Assembly: GCA_945915085.1 (NCBI GenBank)
Contig: CAMEET010000002.1
Location: forward strand, 1 to 57,245
Direction of reading: 5' to 3'
DNA: 57,245 nucleotides
From: an uncultured Treponema sp.
GTDB taxonomy: Bacteria; Spirochaetota; Spirochaetia; Treponematales; Treponemataceae
Of the stretch, positions 19,019 through 29,207 are shown piece by piece. The notes beneath the pieces are model-generated. The model made no database searches, had not been told where the DNA came from, and saw only the letters and a program-made list of their open reading frames with translations. Positions within the stretch are counted from its first letter, which is position 1, and every line of letters starts with the position of its first letter. The position numbers and the translations under genes were made by a program.

Positions 19019-19146
19019 GGATTTGACATCTCTAATAATAAGATAAAATAAACTCACATTTTCAAACAAAGTTTACGTTAAAAATTAATCAAAATCAAGA
19101 AAAAAACTAATAAAATAAGAAAAATCTGTAAGAAATGAAAAGAAGA

Positions 19147-20028
19147 TTAAATTTCTGGCAGGTCTTCGATTGGATTTTTAGCAGTTAAATCATCAACTTT
19201 TGCATACAACTGATCTAAAAGATTTTTACAGTTAGACGACATGAGTTTGTAGATGTTTGGAACAAAAAGCTGTTTAATTCTTGGATCAAGTCCATTTGCA
19301 CCAGTCGATGAAACAAATGAAAAAACATAAAGTTTATCAAGACCAAGATCACGTTCCATAATTAAAACAGCATCTGAACGGAACAAAAATCCACGAATAT
19401 TAAAGTGAAAATCATTAACTTTTTCATAAAGCTGAATGTTCAGTTTTCCAGCAGGTGAGATGAGTGTAAAATGTGACAAACTGATATCCTGCAAAGTTCC
19501 GCTGATGTCTATTGGTCCTTGATGCCATGAATAAGTGCAGGCAGGTGTACAGATTGCACGAATATTTTTTCGTCGTCCTTGAGCCTGATTTGCAAAAAGA
19601 ATTTTTTCTATGATTTCAAAATTCTGTCGTTTCTGGTATTCCAGCTGGATGCAACCACAACCAAGACCCATTTCATAAAGATACTTCTGTTCAAGTTTTG
19701 CTTTTTCATCCTTTTTTTGGCGACGCGTATATAAAACGCCAATTGAAGTACGGTTATTATATTTTTCAATCAGATTTCTGATATATGTAGACCATTCAAT
19801 ATCTTCAATGCGGAAATCCAGATTAAAAAACAAAATTACATCTTTAAAAAGCGAGAGGATTATGTCTATTTTTTTCTGAAGTTTTACACGTTTGTCGTTT
19901 TCTACAAAATAACATTCATAACCAAGTGCAAAAAAATCTTCAAGATATGTTTCAGGAATTAACGAAGTATCAGGCGTGATAAAAAAAGTTTTTCTTCCTG
20001 TTACGATTTCTTTTACTGATATAGCCAA
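19147..20028 (-). CDS. Hypothetical protein, possible PilZ-like domain
   Basis: RRKNIRAICTPACTYSWHQGPIDISGTLQDISLSHFTL resembles PilZ; start likely TTG about 20028 (aagga SD), because a promoter (TTGATT-16-TATAAT, 20096-20123) lies inside the longer ORF to 20157. Confidence 0.5.
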   Translation of the reverse strand: MAISVKEIVTGRKTFFITPDTSLIPETYLEDFFALGYECYFVENDKRVKLQKKIDIILSLFKDVILFFNLDFRIEDIEWSTYIRNLIEKYNNRTSIGVLYTRRQKKDEKAKLEQKYLYEMGLGCGCIQLEYQKRQNFEIIEKILFANQAQGRRKNIRAICTPACTYSWHQGPIDISGTLQDISLSHFTLISPAGKLNIQLYEKVNDFHFNIRGFLFRSDAVLIMERDLGLDKLYVFSFVSSTGANGLDPRIKQLFVPNIYKLMSSNCKNLLDQLYAKVDDLTAKNPIEDLPEI

Positions 20029-20164
20029 CTCTTTATCCTTATTTATATAGTTCTCAAAATAAACTTTTGAGATAACCCTCTTAGTATTAGGTTTAATTAT
20101 ATCACTTAAACAGTAAAAATCAATAACCTTTTCGGGATATTTTTTTGTGGTAAACAAGTTGTTT

Positions 20165-20294
20165 GTTTAAACCCGGCAAGGTGTATGGAGCGCCACCGAA
20201 GGTGTTCTGGAGTGAAGCGAAGCGAAACGGAAGAATGAAGCGATAGCGGAAGCGCGGAACACACCGGTTTTGCGAAGCAAAATGCCTGAAAAAA
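20165..20294 (+). repeat. GC-rich hairpin-array repeat, copy B
   Basis: gtttaaacccggcaaggtgtatggag...ccggttttgcgaagcaaaatgcctgaaaaaa, same as copy A. Confidence 0.92.
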
Positions 20295-20295
20295 A

Positions 20296-21525
20296 TTAAA
20301 TAAAGTGTGTGATGCTATGATGTTCGATTAATTTTGTTTTTACTGCCACGATATAGCTGCCAAACATTGCTGTTACTGTATCAAAAAGGGAGGCGAATGA
20401 ACAGATTATCAGCGAGGCAGGCTGGAGCAAAAGAAAACTTGTTTCGAAACCTTTTGCATATTTGTTGCACAAAATTGTTAGGAGAATGAAGGCTCCGCCG
20501 CTTGGAAAACCACCCAACAGGAATGAAAGGCCGAACGAAATTCCAAAAATCCACAAAATGTCGGAAACTGGCAGACTTAAACTTGAATATGAACGCCAGA
20601 TGAGGACGAATGAAATTGTTGTGACTAGTGCAGAACCACCGCGGGCAAAAATTGAGAAAAGCGGATATGTAAAACCACGGCAGCGACGGCGAATTCCAAG
20701 ACTTTCTCCTCCGTGTCGCAGATTTAACGGAATGACTAGATTTGAATCTCCGCTGATAAAAGAAAGAATTGCCGGTGCTATGCTCGCAAATAAAACTCTG
20801 TAAGGATGAGGGTCGTGGCACAAAAATCTTAAAATCAACGGATAGATGACACCAGCTACGATTACAAAATCGCATACGAACATGAGAATCATTGGTGTGT
20901 AAATTCCAGGTTCTATGATATTACGGAACTGGACGAACCAGTAAGCCATTATTGCCACGCAAGAAACTGACATAATTTCTGTAAAAAAAACGGCTATATC
21001 GGAAAAAAGTTTGGAACAAGCATCGGCTAAAGCGAAAACCGGTTTAAAAAGGATTTCGTTTGCAGAACTTTCCCAGCCGATTATAAAAGCCATCACAAGG
21101 CAGACGAGGAGAAACGAACCTTCGCTCACTGCCTGAAAACCAGATGACGGGAAAAGGGACAATATCATCTGTTTGATATTGATTTGTGTCACTTCGGACG
21201 GAACATCTACTGTAATTGGTATGCGCGGAAGTTTTACTATTAATATGGAAGCAATTCCGACTATTGTCAAAAGCAAAGTGGACAAAATGATAACGGCGAA
21301 AGTCCATCCCGAGATTTTCAGCAGCATTTTTGATGAACGCAATTTGTTGATTGAACAGATGGCTGTAAAAAAGATTAATGGAACGACTATGTATCGGCCT
21401 ATGCGGATGAACAAATCTGTCAAAAAAATAAATGTTTCTTTAACTTTGATATTGTCAAAAGGCAAAAGAAACGCTGCCACAATTCCCAACGCAATTCCAA
21501 GTAAATATTTAATCCAAACTTTCAT
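20296..21525 (-). CDS. Dicarboxylate/amino acid:cation symporter (SDF family)
   Basis: LTDLFIRIGRYIVVPLIFFTAICSINKL; SSFVLIWRSY / FPSGGAFILLTILC; multiple TM segments. Confidence 0.75.
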   Translation of the reverse strand: MKVWIKYLLGIALGIVAAFLLPFDNIKVKETFIFLTDLFIRIGRYIVVPLIFFTAICSINKLRSSKMLLKISGWTFAVIILSTLLLTIVGIASILIVKLPRIPITVDVPSEVTQINIKQMILSLFPSSGFQAVSEGSFLLVCLVMAFIIGWESSANEILFKPVFALADACSKLFSDIAVFFTEIMSVSCVAIMAYWFVQFRNIIEPGIYTPMILMFVCDFVIVAGVIYPLILRFLCHDPHPYRVLFASIAPAILSFISGDSNLVIPLNLRHGGESLGIRRRCRGFTYPLFSIFARGGSALVTTISFVLIWRSYSSLSLPVSDILWIFGISFGLSFLLGGFPSGGAFILLTILCNKYAKGFETSFLLLQPASLIICSFASLFDTVTAMFGSYIVAVKTKLIEHHSITHFI

Positions 21526-21654
21526 TATGTCCTCTGCAAATAACGTTTTAATTAGAAGTCGAAAATCACAAATCAAAACGTGTAGTTTTCTTCTATATTA
21601 TATTAAGTCAAATGTTGAGTTTCGATTTTATTTTATGTGGCTTGTTGAAAAACA

Positions 21655-21709
21655 GGGACAGACCTTGTTTACAAACCCAAAAAACGTGCAAAAAAAACAG
21701 GGACAGACC
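21655..21709 (-). repeat. Two direct copies of AACAGGGACAGACCTTGTTT
   Basis: gggacagacc at 21655 and 21700, both followed by ttgttt. Confidence 0.95.
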
Positions 21710-21829
21710 TTGTTTTATATACCGCAGTTTTAAATCAAAAACTCATATTTGAACTAATTAAATATGTTTGATTATATCACATTTTCTTAAACTATGGAAT
21801 GTCATTCTATTGTATGTTATAATAAACTT

Positions 21830-22555
21830 ATGGCTAATACTTTATTTATTGGAAAAGATTTACCTGACGGGCTTGAAATTGCTGAATCGTTTTCGAATTC
21901 CGGCAGAAAAGTTTTTGGAGTTTGCAAATCTGAAATGGAAGCCGCAAATTTTGAAGCTGAAAAAATTGTTGCTTCAACATGGAACAGAGCATCTGCAGTT
22001 TCTACTCTTTCTCTGCTGATAAAAGCTGAAACAGAACTTGGTAATATTGATGAAGTAGTTTTTTATTTTGATGCAAATTATTTTGCTTCAAAATTTGAAC
22101 TTGATAAAACAGAAGAAATTGCGAATTCTGTGGATTATATGATAACCGGATATTTTTATGCTGTGGGTGAACTTTTAAAACGCCTTGAACAGAAAAAAGA
22201 AAAAATTACTGTTTCCTTTTTACTTCGTGATTATCCTTCGAAATTTGAAGTTTGTTCTGCAAAATCAGCAGCAATTGTTCCTTCTAGTAATATAGTGAGT
22301 GCTGCAAAACAGGCTTTCATTTCTATGGCGGAAAATTTCAGTACAAATGTTTCTGATAAAGATTATATTTCTGTACTTCTTGCAAAATGTTCTCTAGGAA
22401 ATGACATTTATAAAAATGAAAAACTGATTGGCGACTGGCTTTGCGAAAGTTTGACGACTGTTTCCACTGCAAAAAATCATCAGTCTGTGAAGGCTGCCAG
22501 CACATGGAATAAAGCAGGTTCAAAAGTGTCAGCAGGATTTGCGTTATTTAAATAA
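21830..22555 (+). CDS. Hypothetical protein (short-chain dehydrogenase-like fold possible)
   Basis: Long ORF; MANTLFIGKDLPDGLEIAESFSNSGRKVFGV N-terminus; weak SDR-like character only. Confidence 0.5.
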   Translation: MANTLFIGKDLPDGLEIAESFSNSGRKVFGVCKSEMEAANFEAEKIVASTWNRASAVSTLSLLIKAETELGNIDEVVFYFDANYFASKFELDKTEEIANSVDYMITGYFYAVGELLKRLEQKKEKITVSFLLRDYPSKFEVCSAKSAAIVPSSNIVSAAKQAFISMAENFSTNVSDKDYISVLLAKCSLGNDIYKNEKLIGDWLCESLTTVSTAKNHQSVKAASTWNKAGSKVSAGFALFK

Positions 22556-22642
22556 TGACTTCCCAGCCTCTACAATCATTGCCACAGTTTAAAATCAAAA
22601 ATTTTAATTGCAAATAAATATTAATAATATGGTGGTTTTACT

Positions 22643-23314
22643 TTGGATTTTGAAACAATTTTAGATTATTCTCTTCGTTTTGCTTTAAGCATAATTTGTG
22701 GAATTCTTTTGGGCGTTGAGAGGAAAAGCAGGCAGAATGCAGTTGGAATTAGAACACTTGTTTTAATCAGCATTTCTTGCTGTCTTCTTTCTATATTATC
22801 TGTTCATCTTGCAGAAATGGGGGTGATAAAAGGTGATCCTACGAGAATTGCTTCCACGGCGGTCACTGGAATTGGTTTTATTGGCGGCGGTGCAATTCTA
22901 AAACAGGGATTGAATATTCGTGGACTCACAACTGCAGCAATTATCCTCACTTCGGCTGCAATCGGTTTGAGCTGCGGCGCTGGCCTTTACATGCCTGTTG
23001 TAATCACTATGGTGATTGTTCTTGTTATTCTTTTTACAATGAACCGACTCGAAAAAGTGATTTTTCCTGCAACGAAAACAAAACTTTTGCATTTGACTAT
23101 TAACGGATTGAATTGTCAGGAAGAAAAAATCGTTGAAGTTTTAACTGCTAATGGAATTATTATAAACGATTTGAATGTAAGATTTATTGCTGATGAAAAA
23201 AGAACGGAATTGTTTTTTACTGTCAAAACTCCAGATAAACTTGACTCGTTTAAGTTAGCCTCTCAACTGTCTAAAATTGAAAGGCTTGCGAGTTTTGCAA
23301 TCAATGATAAATAA
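22643..23314 (+). CDS. MgtC/SapB-family membrane protein
   Basis: LRFALSIICGILLGVERKSRQNAVGIRTLVLISISCCLLSILS; TGIGFIGGGAILKQGLNIRGLTTAA. Confidence 0.9.
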   Translation: MDFETILDYSLRFALSIICGILLGVERKSRQNAVGIRTLVLISISCCLLSILSVHLAEMGVIKGDPTRIASTAVTGIGFIGGGAILKQGLNIRGLTTAAIILTSAAIGLSCGAGLYMPVVITMVIVLVILFTMNRLEKVIFPATKTKLLHLTINGLNCQEEKIVEVLTANGIIINDLNVRFIADEKRTELFFTVKTPDKLDSFKLASQLSKIERLASFAINDK

Positions 23315-23330
23315 TAAAGTTTATTGAAAA

Positions 23331-23645
23331 CTATTTGCTTGTAACTACAACTGAATTATCAGCGTTGCTAAAAGGTGCTGGAATATATTTATCTGCTTTC
23401 CAATCATTTTCCCAACGGCAACCGTCTAAAAGATATCTGAACTGGAATTCGTGATCTGCTGGTAATTCTACTGTAACTGAAAAAGAACCATCTTTTGCCT
23501 GTTTTAAAGGAGTATCTGTGCTGCTCCAGCTGTTAAAGTCGCCTGCAAGATTGATTGTTTTTGCACCTTGTGCAGCTTCCTTTGAAACTGAAAATGTAAC
23601 TTTACAAGTTTTCTTGTCTTTTGAAAAAGATTTTTTAAGTGACAT
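23331..23645 (-). CDS. Stand-alone glycogen-binding (CBM48/AMPK-type) domain protein
   Basis: KTINLAGDFNSWSSTDTPLKQAKDGSFSVTVELPADHEFQFRYLLDGCRWENDWKADKYIPAPFSNADNSVV. Confidence 0.85.
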   Translation of the reverse strand: MSLKKSFSKDKKTCKVTFSVSKEAAQGAKTINLAGDFNSWSSTDTPLKQAKDGSFSVTVELPADHEFQFRYLLDGCRWENDWKADKYIPAPFSNADNSVVVTSK

Positions 23646-23851
23646 TTTTTTCTCCCTTGCTCATGGAATACCCTGACAATAGGGGAATTCCATTAAAAAA
23701 AATACAATAATTATTTATATAAAATATTGAATTTTTGTGTTTTATGCAATATATTTTAAATAATAATTTTTCTTATCCGCCGATTTATCCAAATTGCAGA
23801 GCGGAGTTCGTTTCGTATGATTCGAAAAATCTTGCTAAATAGGAGACTGAT

Positions 23852-25066
23852 ATGTCTATCTTATCTAACAATCACTATCTTTTTACTTCTGAATCTGTTG
23901 GTGAAGGTCACCCAGATAAACTTTGCGATCAGGTTTCTGATGCCGTTCTTGATTACTGCATTTCTTTAGACCCAGATGTTCACGTTGCCTGCGAAACTTT
24001 TTCTACTACAAACTTTTTGCTTGTAGGTGGTGAAATCGGTTTTCAGAATATTACTGTTGATGATGCATTTTTACAGCAATTTAATGCTGATATCGAAAAA
24101 ATTGCACGTCAGGTTGCTCTGGACATCGGCTACAATTCGAACGAAGTTGGATTGGACGGTGCAAATTGTATTTTTGAAAACAGACTTCATCCTCAATCAA
24201 AAGACATAAATCAGGGCGTTGTAGGAAAAGGGCTTGATAAATATGAAGGTCAGCAGGGAGCAGGGGATCAGGGAATGATGTTTGGTTTTGCTTGTAACGA
24301 AACTCCAACACTCATGCCGGCTCCAGTTTATTATTCACATTTACTTTTGCACAAAGCTCATCAGCTTCGTCATGATGGAGAAATCAAATGGTTGCGTCCT
24401 GATGCAAAATCTCAAGTAACAGTTGAATATGATGAAAATCACAAACCTGTTCGAATAGCTGCAGTTGTGCTTTCTCATCAGCATGATGATAATATAACTC
24501 ACGAGGAAATCGAAGAAACTATCATAAATCAAGTGATTAAACCGGTTCTTGAACCAACAGGACTTTTGGATGAAAATACAAAATATTATATCAATCCGAC
24601 TGGAAGATTTGTAACTGGCGGTCCGGACGGTGATTCTGGTTTGACTGGACGAAAAATCATTGTTGATACTTACGGCGGAATGGGCCGTCATGGTGGTGGC
24701 GCTTTTTCTGGAAAAGATCCTTCAAAAGTGGATCGCTCAGCAGCTTATATGGCGCGCTACATTGCAAAAAATATTGTTGCGGCAGACTTGGCTGACAGGG
24801 CGGAAGTGGAACTTGCTTATGCAATTGGTGTTCCTTATCCTGTTTCAATTCTTGTGGAAACTTTTGGAACTGAAAAAGTGGAGATAAGCAGAATTGAAGC
24901 TGCTGTGGAGAAAGTATTTGACTGTACTCCAGCTGGCATTGTAAAAACTTTGCAATTAAAACAACCAATTTATAGAAAAACTGCAAGTTACGGTCATTTT
25001 GGACGAGAAGGTTTTCCTTGGGAAAAAACTGATAAAGTGGAAGCATTAAAAGCTGAAATCAAATAA
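23852..25066 (+). CDS. metK: S-adenosylmethionine synthetase
   Basis: [62 protein letters not shown]. Confidence 0.97.
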   Translation: MSILSNNHYLFTSESVGEGHPDKLCDQVSDAVLDYCISLDPDVHVACETFSTTNFLLVGGEIGFQNITVDDAFLQQFNADIEKIARQVALDIGYNSNEVGLDGANCIFENRLHPQSKDINQGVVGKGLDKYEGQQGAGDQGMMFGFACNETPTLMPAPVYYSHLLLHKAHQLRHDGEIKWLRPDAKSQVTVEYDENHKPVRIAAVVLSHQHDDNITHEEIEETIINQVIKPVLEPTGLLDENTKYYINPTGRFVTGGPDGDSGLTGRKIIVDTYGGMGRHGGGAFSGKDPSKVDRSAAYMARYIAKNIVAADLADRAEVELAYAIGVPYPVSILVETFGTEKVEISRIEAAVEKVFDCTPAGIVKTLQLKQPIYRKTASYGHFGREGFPWEKTDKVEALKAEIK

Positions 25067-25067
25067 A

Positions 25068-25703
25068 TTGAATCTTCTGTCTGCTGATGAAATGAAAATT
25101 GTTTTTTCTCGATGGAAGGCTCAAAATCCGTCGCCGGCATCTGAATTGGATTATGTAAATCCTTTTACACTGCTTGTGGCGGTTGTGTTAAGCGCTCAGG
25201 CAACTGATAAAAGTGTAAATCTTGCGACAAAAAAATTATTTACAGTAGCCGACACTCCAGAAAAAATGATTGCACTTGGCGAAGAAAAACTTATTTCTTA
25301 CATCAAAACTATCGGACTTTATAAAAACAAAGCTAAACACGTTTTGGGGCTTTCGGAAAAGCTGATTTCTGATTTTGAAGGAAAAGTTCCAGATAATCGT
25401 GAAGATTTGATGAAACTTCCAGGAGTTGGCAGAAAAACAGCAAACGTTGTTTTGAATGTGATTTTTCATCAGCCGACAATGCCGGTGGACACACATCTTC
25501 TGCGAATTTGCCCCAAAATCGGTCTGGCTCAAGGCAAAACTCCCGAACAGATTGAAAACTCACTTTTAGAACGCATTCCAGATGAGTTTTTGCAAAACGC
25601 CCACCACTGGATTTTGCTTCACGGCAGATATGTCTGCACGGCAAGAAATCCGCATTGTCAGGACTGTCTGATTTGCGATATCTGTAAAAAAAATGAAGAT
25701 TGA
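25068..25703 (+). CDS. nth: Endonuclease III
   Basis: VVLSAQATDKSVN; LPGVGRKTANVVLN; VDTHLLRI; C-terminal CX6CX2CX5C (CTARNPHCQDCLICDIC). Confidence 0.95.
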   Translation: MNLLSADEMKIVFSRWKAQNPSPASELDYVNPFTLLVAVVLSAQATDKSVNLATKKLFTVADTPEKMIALGEEKLISYIKTIGLYKNKAKHVLGLSEKLISDFEGKVPDNREDLMKLPGVGRKTANVVLNVIFHQPTMPVDTHLLRICPKIGLAQGKTPEQIENSLLERIPDEFLQNAHHWILLHGRYVCTARNPHCQDCLICDICKKNED

Positions 25704-25897
25704 ACTGTTTTTCAAGTGCAAATAAATTACGCTCTTCGGGTAAAAAACGAGGTCTGTCCCTGTGTCACTGGCTCGTGTAAACACGAAGTTTATTCCATGT
25801 GCGGGGTGCAAACTGGCTCATCAACGTTCGCTTGGTTTGCGTCCCTGGCTCGTATGAGTGTAGTTGATTTATTATAAACTTTTTTGGAGGTTATATT

Positions 25898-26770
25898 ATG
25901 GAAGAAAAAATGGCAGAAATTTCAGATGCTGCTATTTCTGCGGCAGAAGAAACGATAATCACTCAAACTTCAACTTTTATTCACTGGGTACAGAGTCTTT
26001 TGACTTGGGAAAACCTTTTTAAAGTGATTGGAGCAGTCATAATTTTGCTTGCAATGTGGATTGTGTACAGAATTATTTTGCGTGGCATAAAAAAAGTGCC
26101 TCTTGAAAAAACGAATGAACATAAACAGCAGATTGCAGTAAAATTTGTAAAATACATTTTTTATATCAGCGTTGTAGTTTATGTTCTTGGACTTTTTGGT
26201 GTAAAACTTAGTGCAATTTGGGGAGCTGCCGGAATTGCCGGTGTTGCCATTGGTTTTGCGGCGCAGACTTCTGTGAGCAACGTGATAAGCGGACTTTTTG
26301 TTTTGACGGAACGCTCGCTTAAAGTTGGTGACACGATTATTGTTAATGGAGTGACTGGTATTGTTGATTCAATTTCGCTTTTATCTGTCAGAGTGCATAC
26401 TTTTGACAATCAGATGGTGCGCATTCCGAACTCCACAATCATCAATTCAAACCTCACAAATAATTCATATCATGATAAAAGACGAATTACGCTTGGAGTT
26501 TCCATAAGTTATGATGCTGATATGAAAACTGCACTTGAAGCACTAGAAAAGGCTCCTGCACTTTGTCCTACAGTTTTAGCAGAGCCAGCACCAGCAGTTT
26601 GGTTTGATGGTTTTGGAGAAAGTGGAATTGATATGACAGTTGCCGCATGGTTTAAGCCAGAAAATTTTTTGCAGACAAAAAATGATTTATTTATTGCAAT
26701 CAAAAAAGTTTTAGATGAAGCGCAGATTGAAATTCCATATAATCAGCTCGATGTAAAGATGAAGCAATAA
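25898..26770 (+). CDS. MscS-family mechanosensitive channel
   Basis: IWGAAGIAGVAIGFAAQTSVSNVISGLFVLTERSLKVGDTI; RIPNSTIINSNLTN. Confidence 0.92.
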   Translation: MEEKMAEISDAAISAAEETIITQTSTFIHWVQSLLTWENLFKVIGAVIILLAMWIVYRIILRGIKKVPLEKTNEHKQQIAVKFVKYIFYISVVVYVLGLFGVKLSAIWGAAGIAGVAIGFAAQTSVSNVISGLFVLTERSLKVGDTIIVNGVTGIVDSISLLSVRVHTFDNQMVRIPNSTIINSNLTNNSYHDKRRITLGVSISYDADMKTALEALEKAPALCPTVLAEPAPAVWFDGFGESGIDMTVAAWFKPENFLQTKNDLFIAIKKVLDEAQIEIPYNQLDVKMKQ

Positions 26771-26860
26771 TACAACTTGAAAAAAGTGTGTTTGTAATAA
26801 TAATATTAAGGTCTGTCCCCTTTTTTACAAAAACGAGTTCTGTATTTTAAGGAAGGAAAA

Positions 26861-28084
26861 TTGAATTACTTTGCAAACATGAATTGGGAATTTATGAAAT
26901 CCCGATACAGTACAAAAGATAAAAGCCGTCATTTTTCTGTTCGTGATTATCATGATATCTTGTGTCCACCATCTGAAAAACCTGATTTCTTGCAAAAATA
27001 TCTGGAACTGTCTGTTTTGAAACGTCTTGAAGGTATCAGTTTGCTTTGTGGTACCGACTGGACAAAACTTTATAACAATCGCATGCGTTATTCTCGACTG
27101 GATCACAGTATCGGTGTCGCATTAATCGTCTGGCATTTTACGAAAGACAAAGCACAGACAATTGCAGGACTTCTGCATGACATTGCGACTCCTGTTTTTA
27201 GTCATGTCAGTGATTTTCGTCATGGTGATGCTTTGACGCAGGAATCAACAGAAGCACCAACATCACAAATCATCAAAAATGATAAAAAACTTCAAAAACT
27301 TTTACACGCGGATGGACTTTCAACTGAATTTGTTGAAAACTATCACAAATATCCAATTGCAGATAACGAAATTCCTCGTTTGAGTGCGGATCGCCTTGAA
27401 TATATGTTTCCTTCTGGAGCATCCTTGGACGGCTGCTGGACTTTTGAAGAAATCAAAAAATGTTATGAAAATATTCTTGTTTTGCAGAATGAAAACGATT
27501 TTCCAGAATTAGGTTTTGATAATGTGGAAACTGCAGAACTTTATTGTGAAAAATTTTGCAGTATCGGACATATTTTGCAGTTGAACGAAAATAAATTAAC
27601 ACTGCAACTGCTCGGTGAAATCATGAACATGGCTGTAAAACTGAATGTTTTGCAGGAAAAAGATTTCATGACACTTTCAGAAAAGCAGGCGATTGATAGA
27701 ATTGAAAACTGGATTTCAACTGACAGACTTGCATTAAAACCAAAAAGTGAATATTCTGACAAACAACATCCCGAAGATTTAAAAATTCGCTTTACAAAGT
27801 ATTATCTGACTTTTCGAAATATGGAAAAAATCTATCACACAGAACAAAAACTGCCAGAAAATCAATTTTTTTCAGTGAGTTTAAAAGTCAAACAACGATT
27901 TATAAATCCACTTGTAAAGATTTCTGACAGTCCTACTCTAGCACATAAAAATGTAATTTCATCCGCAAAAAGTGTGCAAAAAGCAGCACGTTTGAGTGAC
28001 ATTTCACCAGCATCCTCCAAAATTATCGAAGATTTTAAAAGCTTTTCGGATACAAAATTCGGCTGTGTAAAATTATACTTTTAA
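26861..28084 (+). CDS. HD-domain phosphohydrolase
   Basis: RYSRLDHSIGVALIVWHFTKDKAQTIAGLLHDIATPVFSHVSDF (H...HD...H). Confidence 0.88.
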   Translation: MNYFANMNWEFMKSRYSTKDKSRHFSVRDYHDILCPPSEKPDFLQKYLELSVLKRLEGISLLCGTDWTKLYNNRMRYSRLDHSIGVALIVWHFTKDKAQTIAGLLHDIATPVFSHVSDFRHGDALTQESTEAPTSQIIKNDKKLQKLLHADGLSTEFVENYHKYPIADNEIPRLSADRLEYMFPSGASLDGCWTFEEIKKCYENILVLQNENDFPELGFDNVETAELYCEKFCSIGHILQLNENKLTLQLLGEIMNMAVKLNVLQEKDFMTLSEKQAIDRIENWISTDRLALKPKSEYSDKQHPEDLKIRFTKYYLTFRNMEKIYHTEQKLPENQFFSVSLKVKQRFINPLVKISDSPTLAHKNVISSAKSVQKAARLSDISPASSKIIEDFKSFSDTKFGCVKLYF

Positions 28085-28162
28085 GTAAAACAAAAAACAA
28101 GGGTAAACAGGGGCAGACCTATTATTATTCTATTATTAGTTTCGCGATTTTAAAACAATTCA

Positions 28163-28211
28163 AATAAGGTCTGTCCCTGTTTTTACTGTAAAAACAGGGA
28201 CAGACCTTATT
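28163..28211. repeat. Perfect REP-like hairpin: head-to-head GGTCTGTCCC pair
   Basis: aataaggtctgtccctgttttta-ctg-taaaaacagggacagaccttatt, 23-bp perfect arms, 3-nt loop. Confidence 0.97.
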
Positions 28212-28284
28212 TTTTTTAAACTTTTTTTTCATTTTTACGTATAAAATCGCACAGTTAAGTCTATATTATATATAGGAGTAATTA

Positions 28285-29040
28285 ATGTCCCGAAAATCTA
28301 GAAAAAAGAGTGAATCTCAGATTTATCATGTAATTTTGCGCGGAAATAACAGACAGAACATCTTCTATAATGATGATGACCGTTATTTCATGCTAAACCG
28401 CATTCAAAAATACTCTGAACAGACTAATATTGAAGTATACGCCTACTGCCTTATGGATAATCATATCCATCTTCTCGTCGGAAAAGCAAATCCGAACCTC
28501 AGTAAGTTTGTTCAGAAGCTCGCAACTAGCTATGCCATGTATTTTAACAAAAAATACGACTGCTGCGGCCATCTTTTTCAAGGTAGATTTAAGAGTGAAC
28601 CTGTAGAAACTGAGGAATATTTCAAAACAGTATTCAGATACATTCTTCAGAATCCACAAAAGGCAAATATCTGTAAGTTTTTTAAGTACAAATGGAGCAG
28701 CTGTCAGTTTGCGATAAATGAAACGATGGATTCTACAGATTCTTTTGTCAGCATGGAGTATGTTTTTGAAATTTTTCAGGATAAAACTTCGCTTAAAAAG
28801 TTCCTGCATACAGAAAATTCAGATTTATGCATGGAATATGGAAATGTTCCTGTGATGAGTGATGCCAAATGTTATGAATTAATCAAAAAAAGAGTAAAAA
28901 TTAAAGAGCCATCTCAGATAAAAAAGCAGAGTCAGGAAAAAAAGAAAGAATTACTAATGTATCTGATACAGGAGGGGAGTAACATAACGCAAATTTCCAG
29001 GGTTACAGAGATTCCAAGACATATTTTGGCTAAATTGTAA
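28285..29040 (+). CDS. REP-associated tyrosine transposase (RAYT)-like / IS200 Y1 transposase family protein
   Basis: YHVILRGNNRQNIFYNDDDRYFML; HUH-type motif DNHIHLLVG; candidate catalytic Tyr in LATSYAMYFNKKYDCCGHLFQGRFKSEPV; C-terminal HTH-like tail. Confidence 0.88.
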   Translation: MSRKSRKKSESQIYHVILRGNNRQNIFYNDDDRYFMLNRIQKYSEQTNIEVYAYCLMDNHIHLLVGKANPNLSKFVQKLATSYAMYFNKKYDCCGHLFQGRFKSEPVETEEYFKTVFRYILQNPQKANICKFFKYKWSSCQFAINETMDSTDSFVSMEYVFEIFQDKTSLKKFLHTENSDLCMEYGNVPVMSDAKCYELIKKRVKIKEPSQIKKQSQEKKKELLMYLIQEGSNITQISRVTEIPRHILAKL

Positions 29041-29136
29041 TGGATTTCTCACTTATGTTTTTATCTTTTTAATCAATCCTGTAATAATTTTGTTATGAAA
29101 AACTTGGACAATAGGACTATTTTAAGGGTGAAATGA

Positions 29137-29207
29137 GGTCTGTCCCCTGTTTTACCTGTTTTTAATTGCCACAGTGTTCTTTGAGCTGATTAAACAAGGT
29201 CTGTCCC
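29137..29207 (+). repeat. Two direct GGTCTGTCCC copies downstream of the RAYT-like gene
   Basis: ggtctgtccc at 29137 and 29198. Confidence 0.93.

Noticed and set aside
18931-19029. N-terminal extension MSNPSLFRALHFINLDSASPCVAANAVFLRRAK of the 16399 lipoprotein
   Set aside because: It is a translation of the leader repeat; the signal peptide and RBS place the start at 18930.
20029-20157. Possible 5' truncation of the PilZ-like gene by GC-rich repeat copy B
   Set aside because: A promoter-like TTGATT-16-TATAAT and an aagga-TTG start lie inside the ORF, so the real start is probably about 20028 and the gene need not be truncated.
23660-23693. Hairpin atggaat...attccat upstream of the CBM48-like gene as a riboswitch or SAM-sensing element for metK
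   Set aside because: It is on the wrong side (5' of the minus-strand gene), short, and does not resemble a SAM riboswitch.
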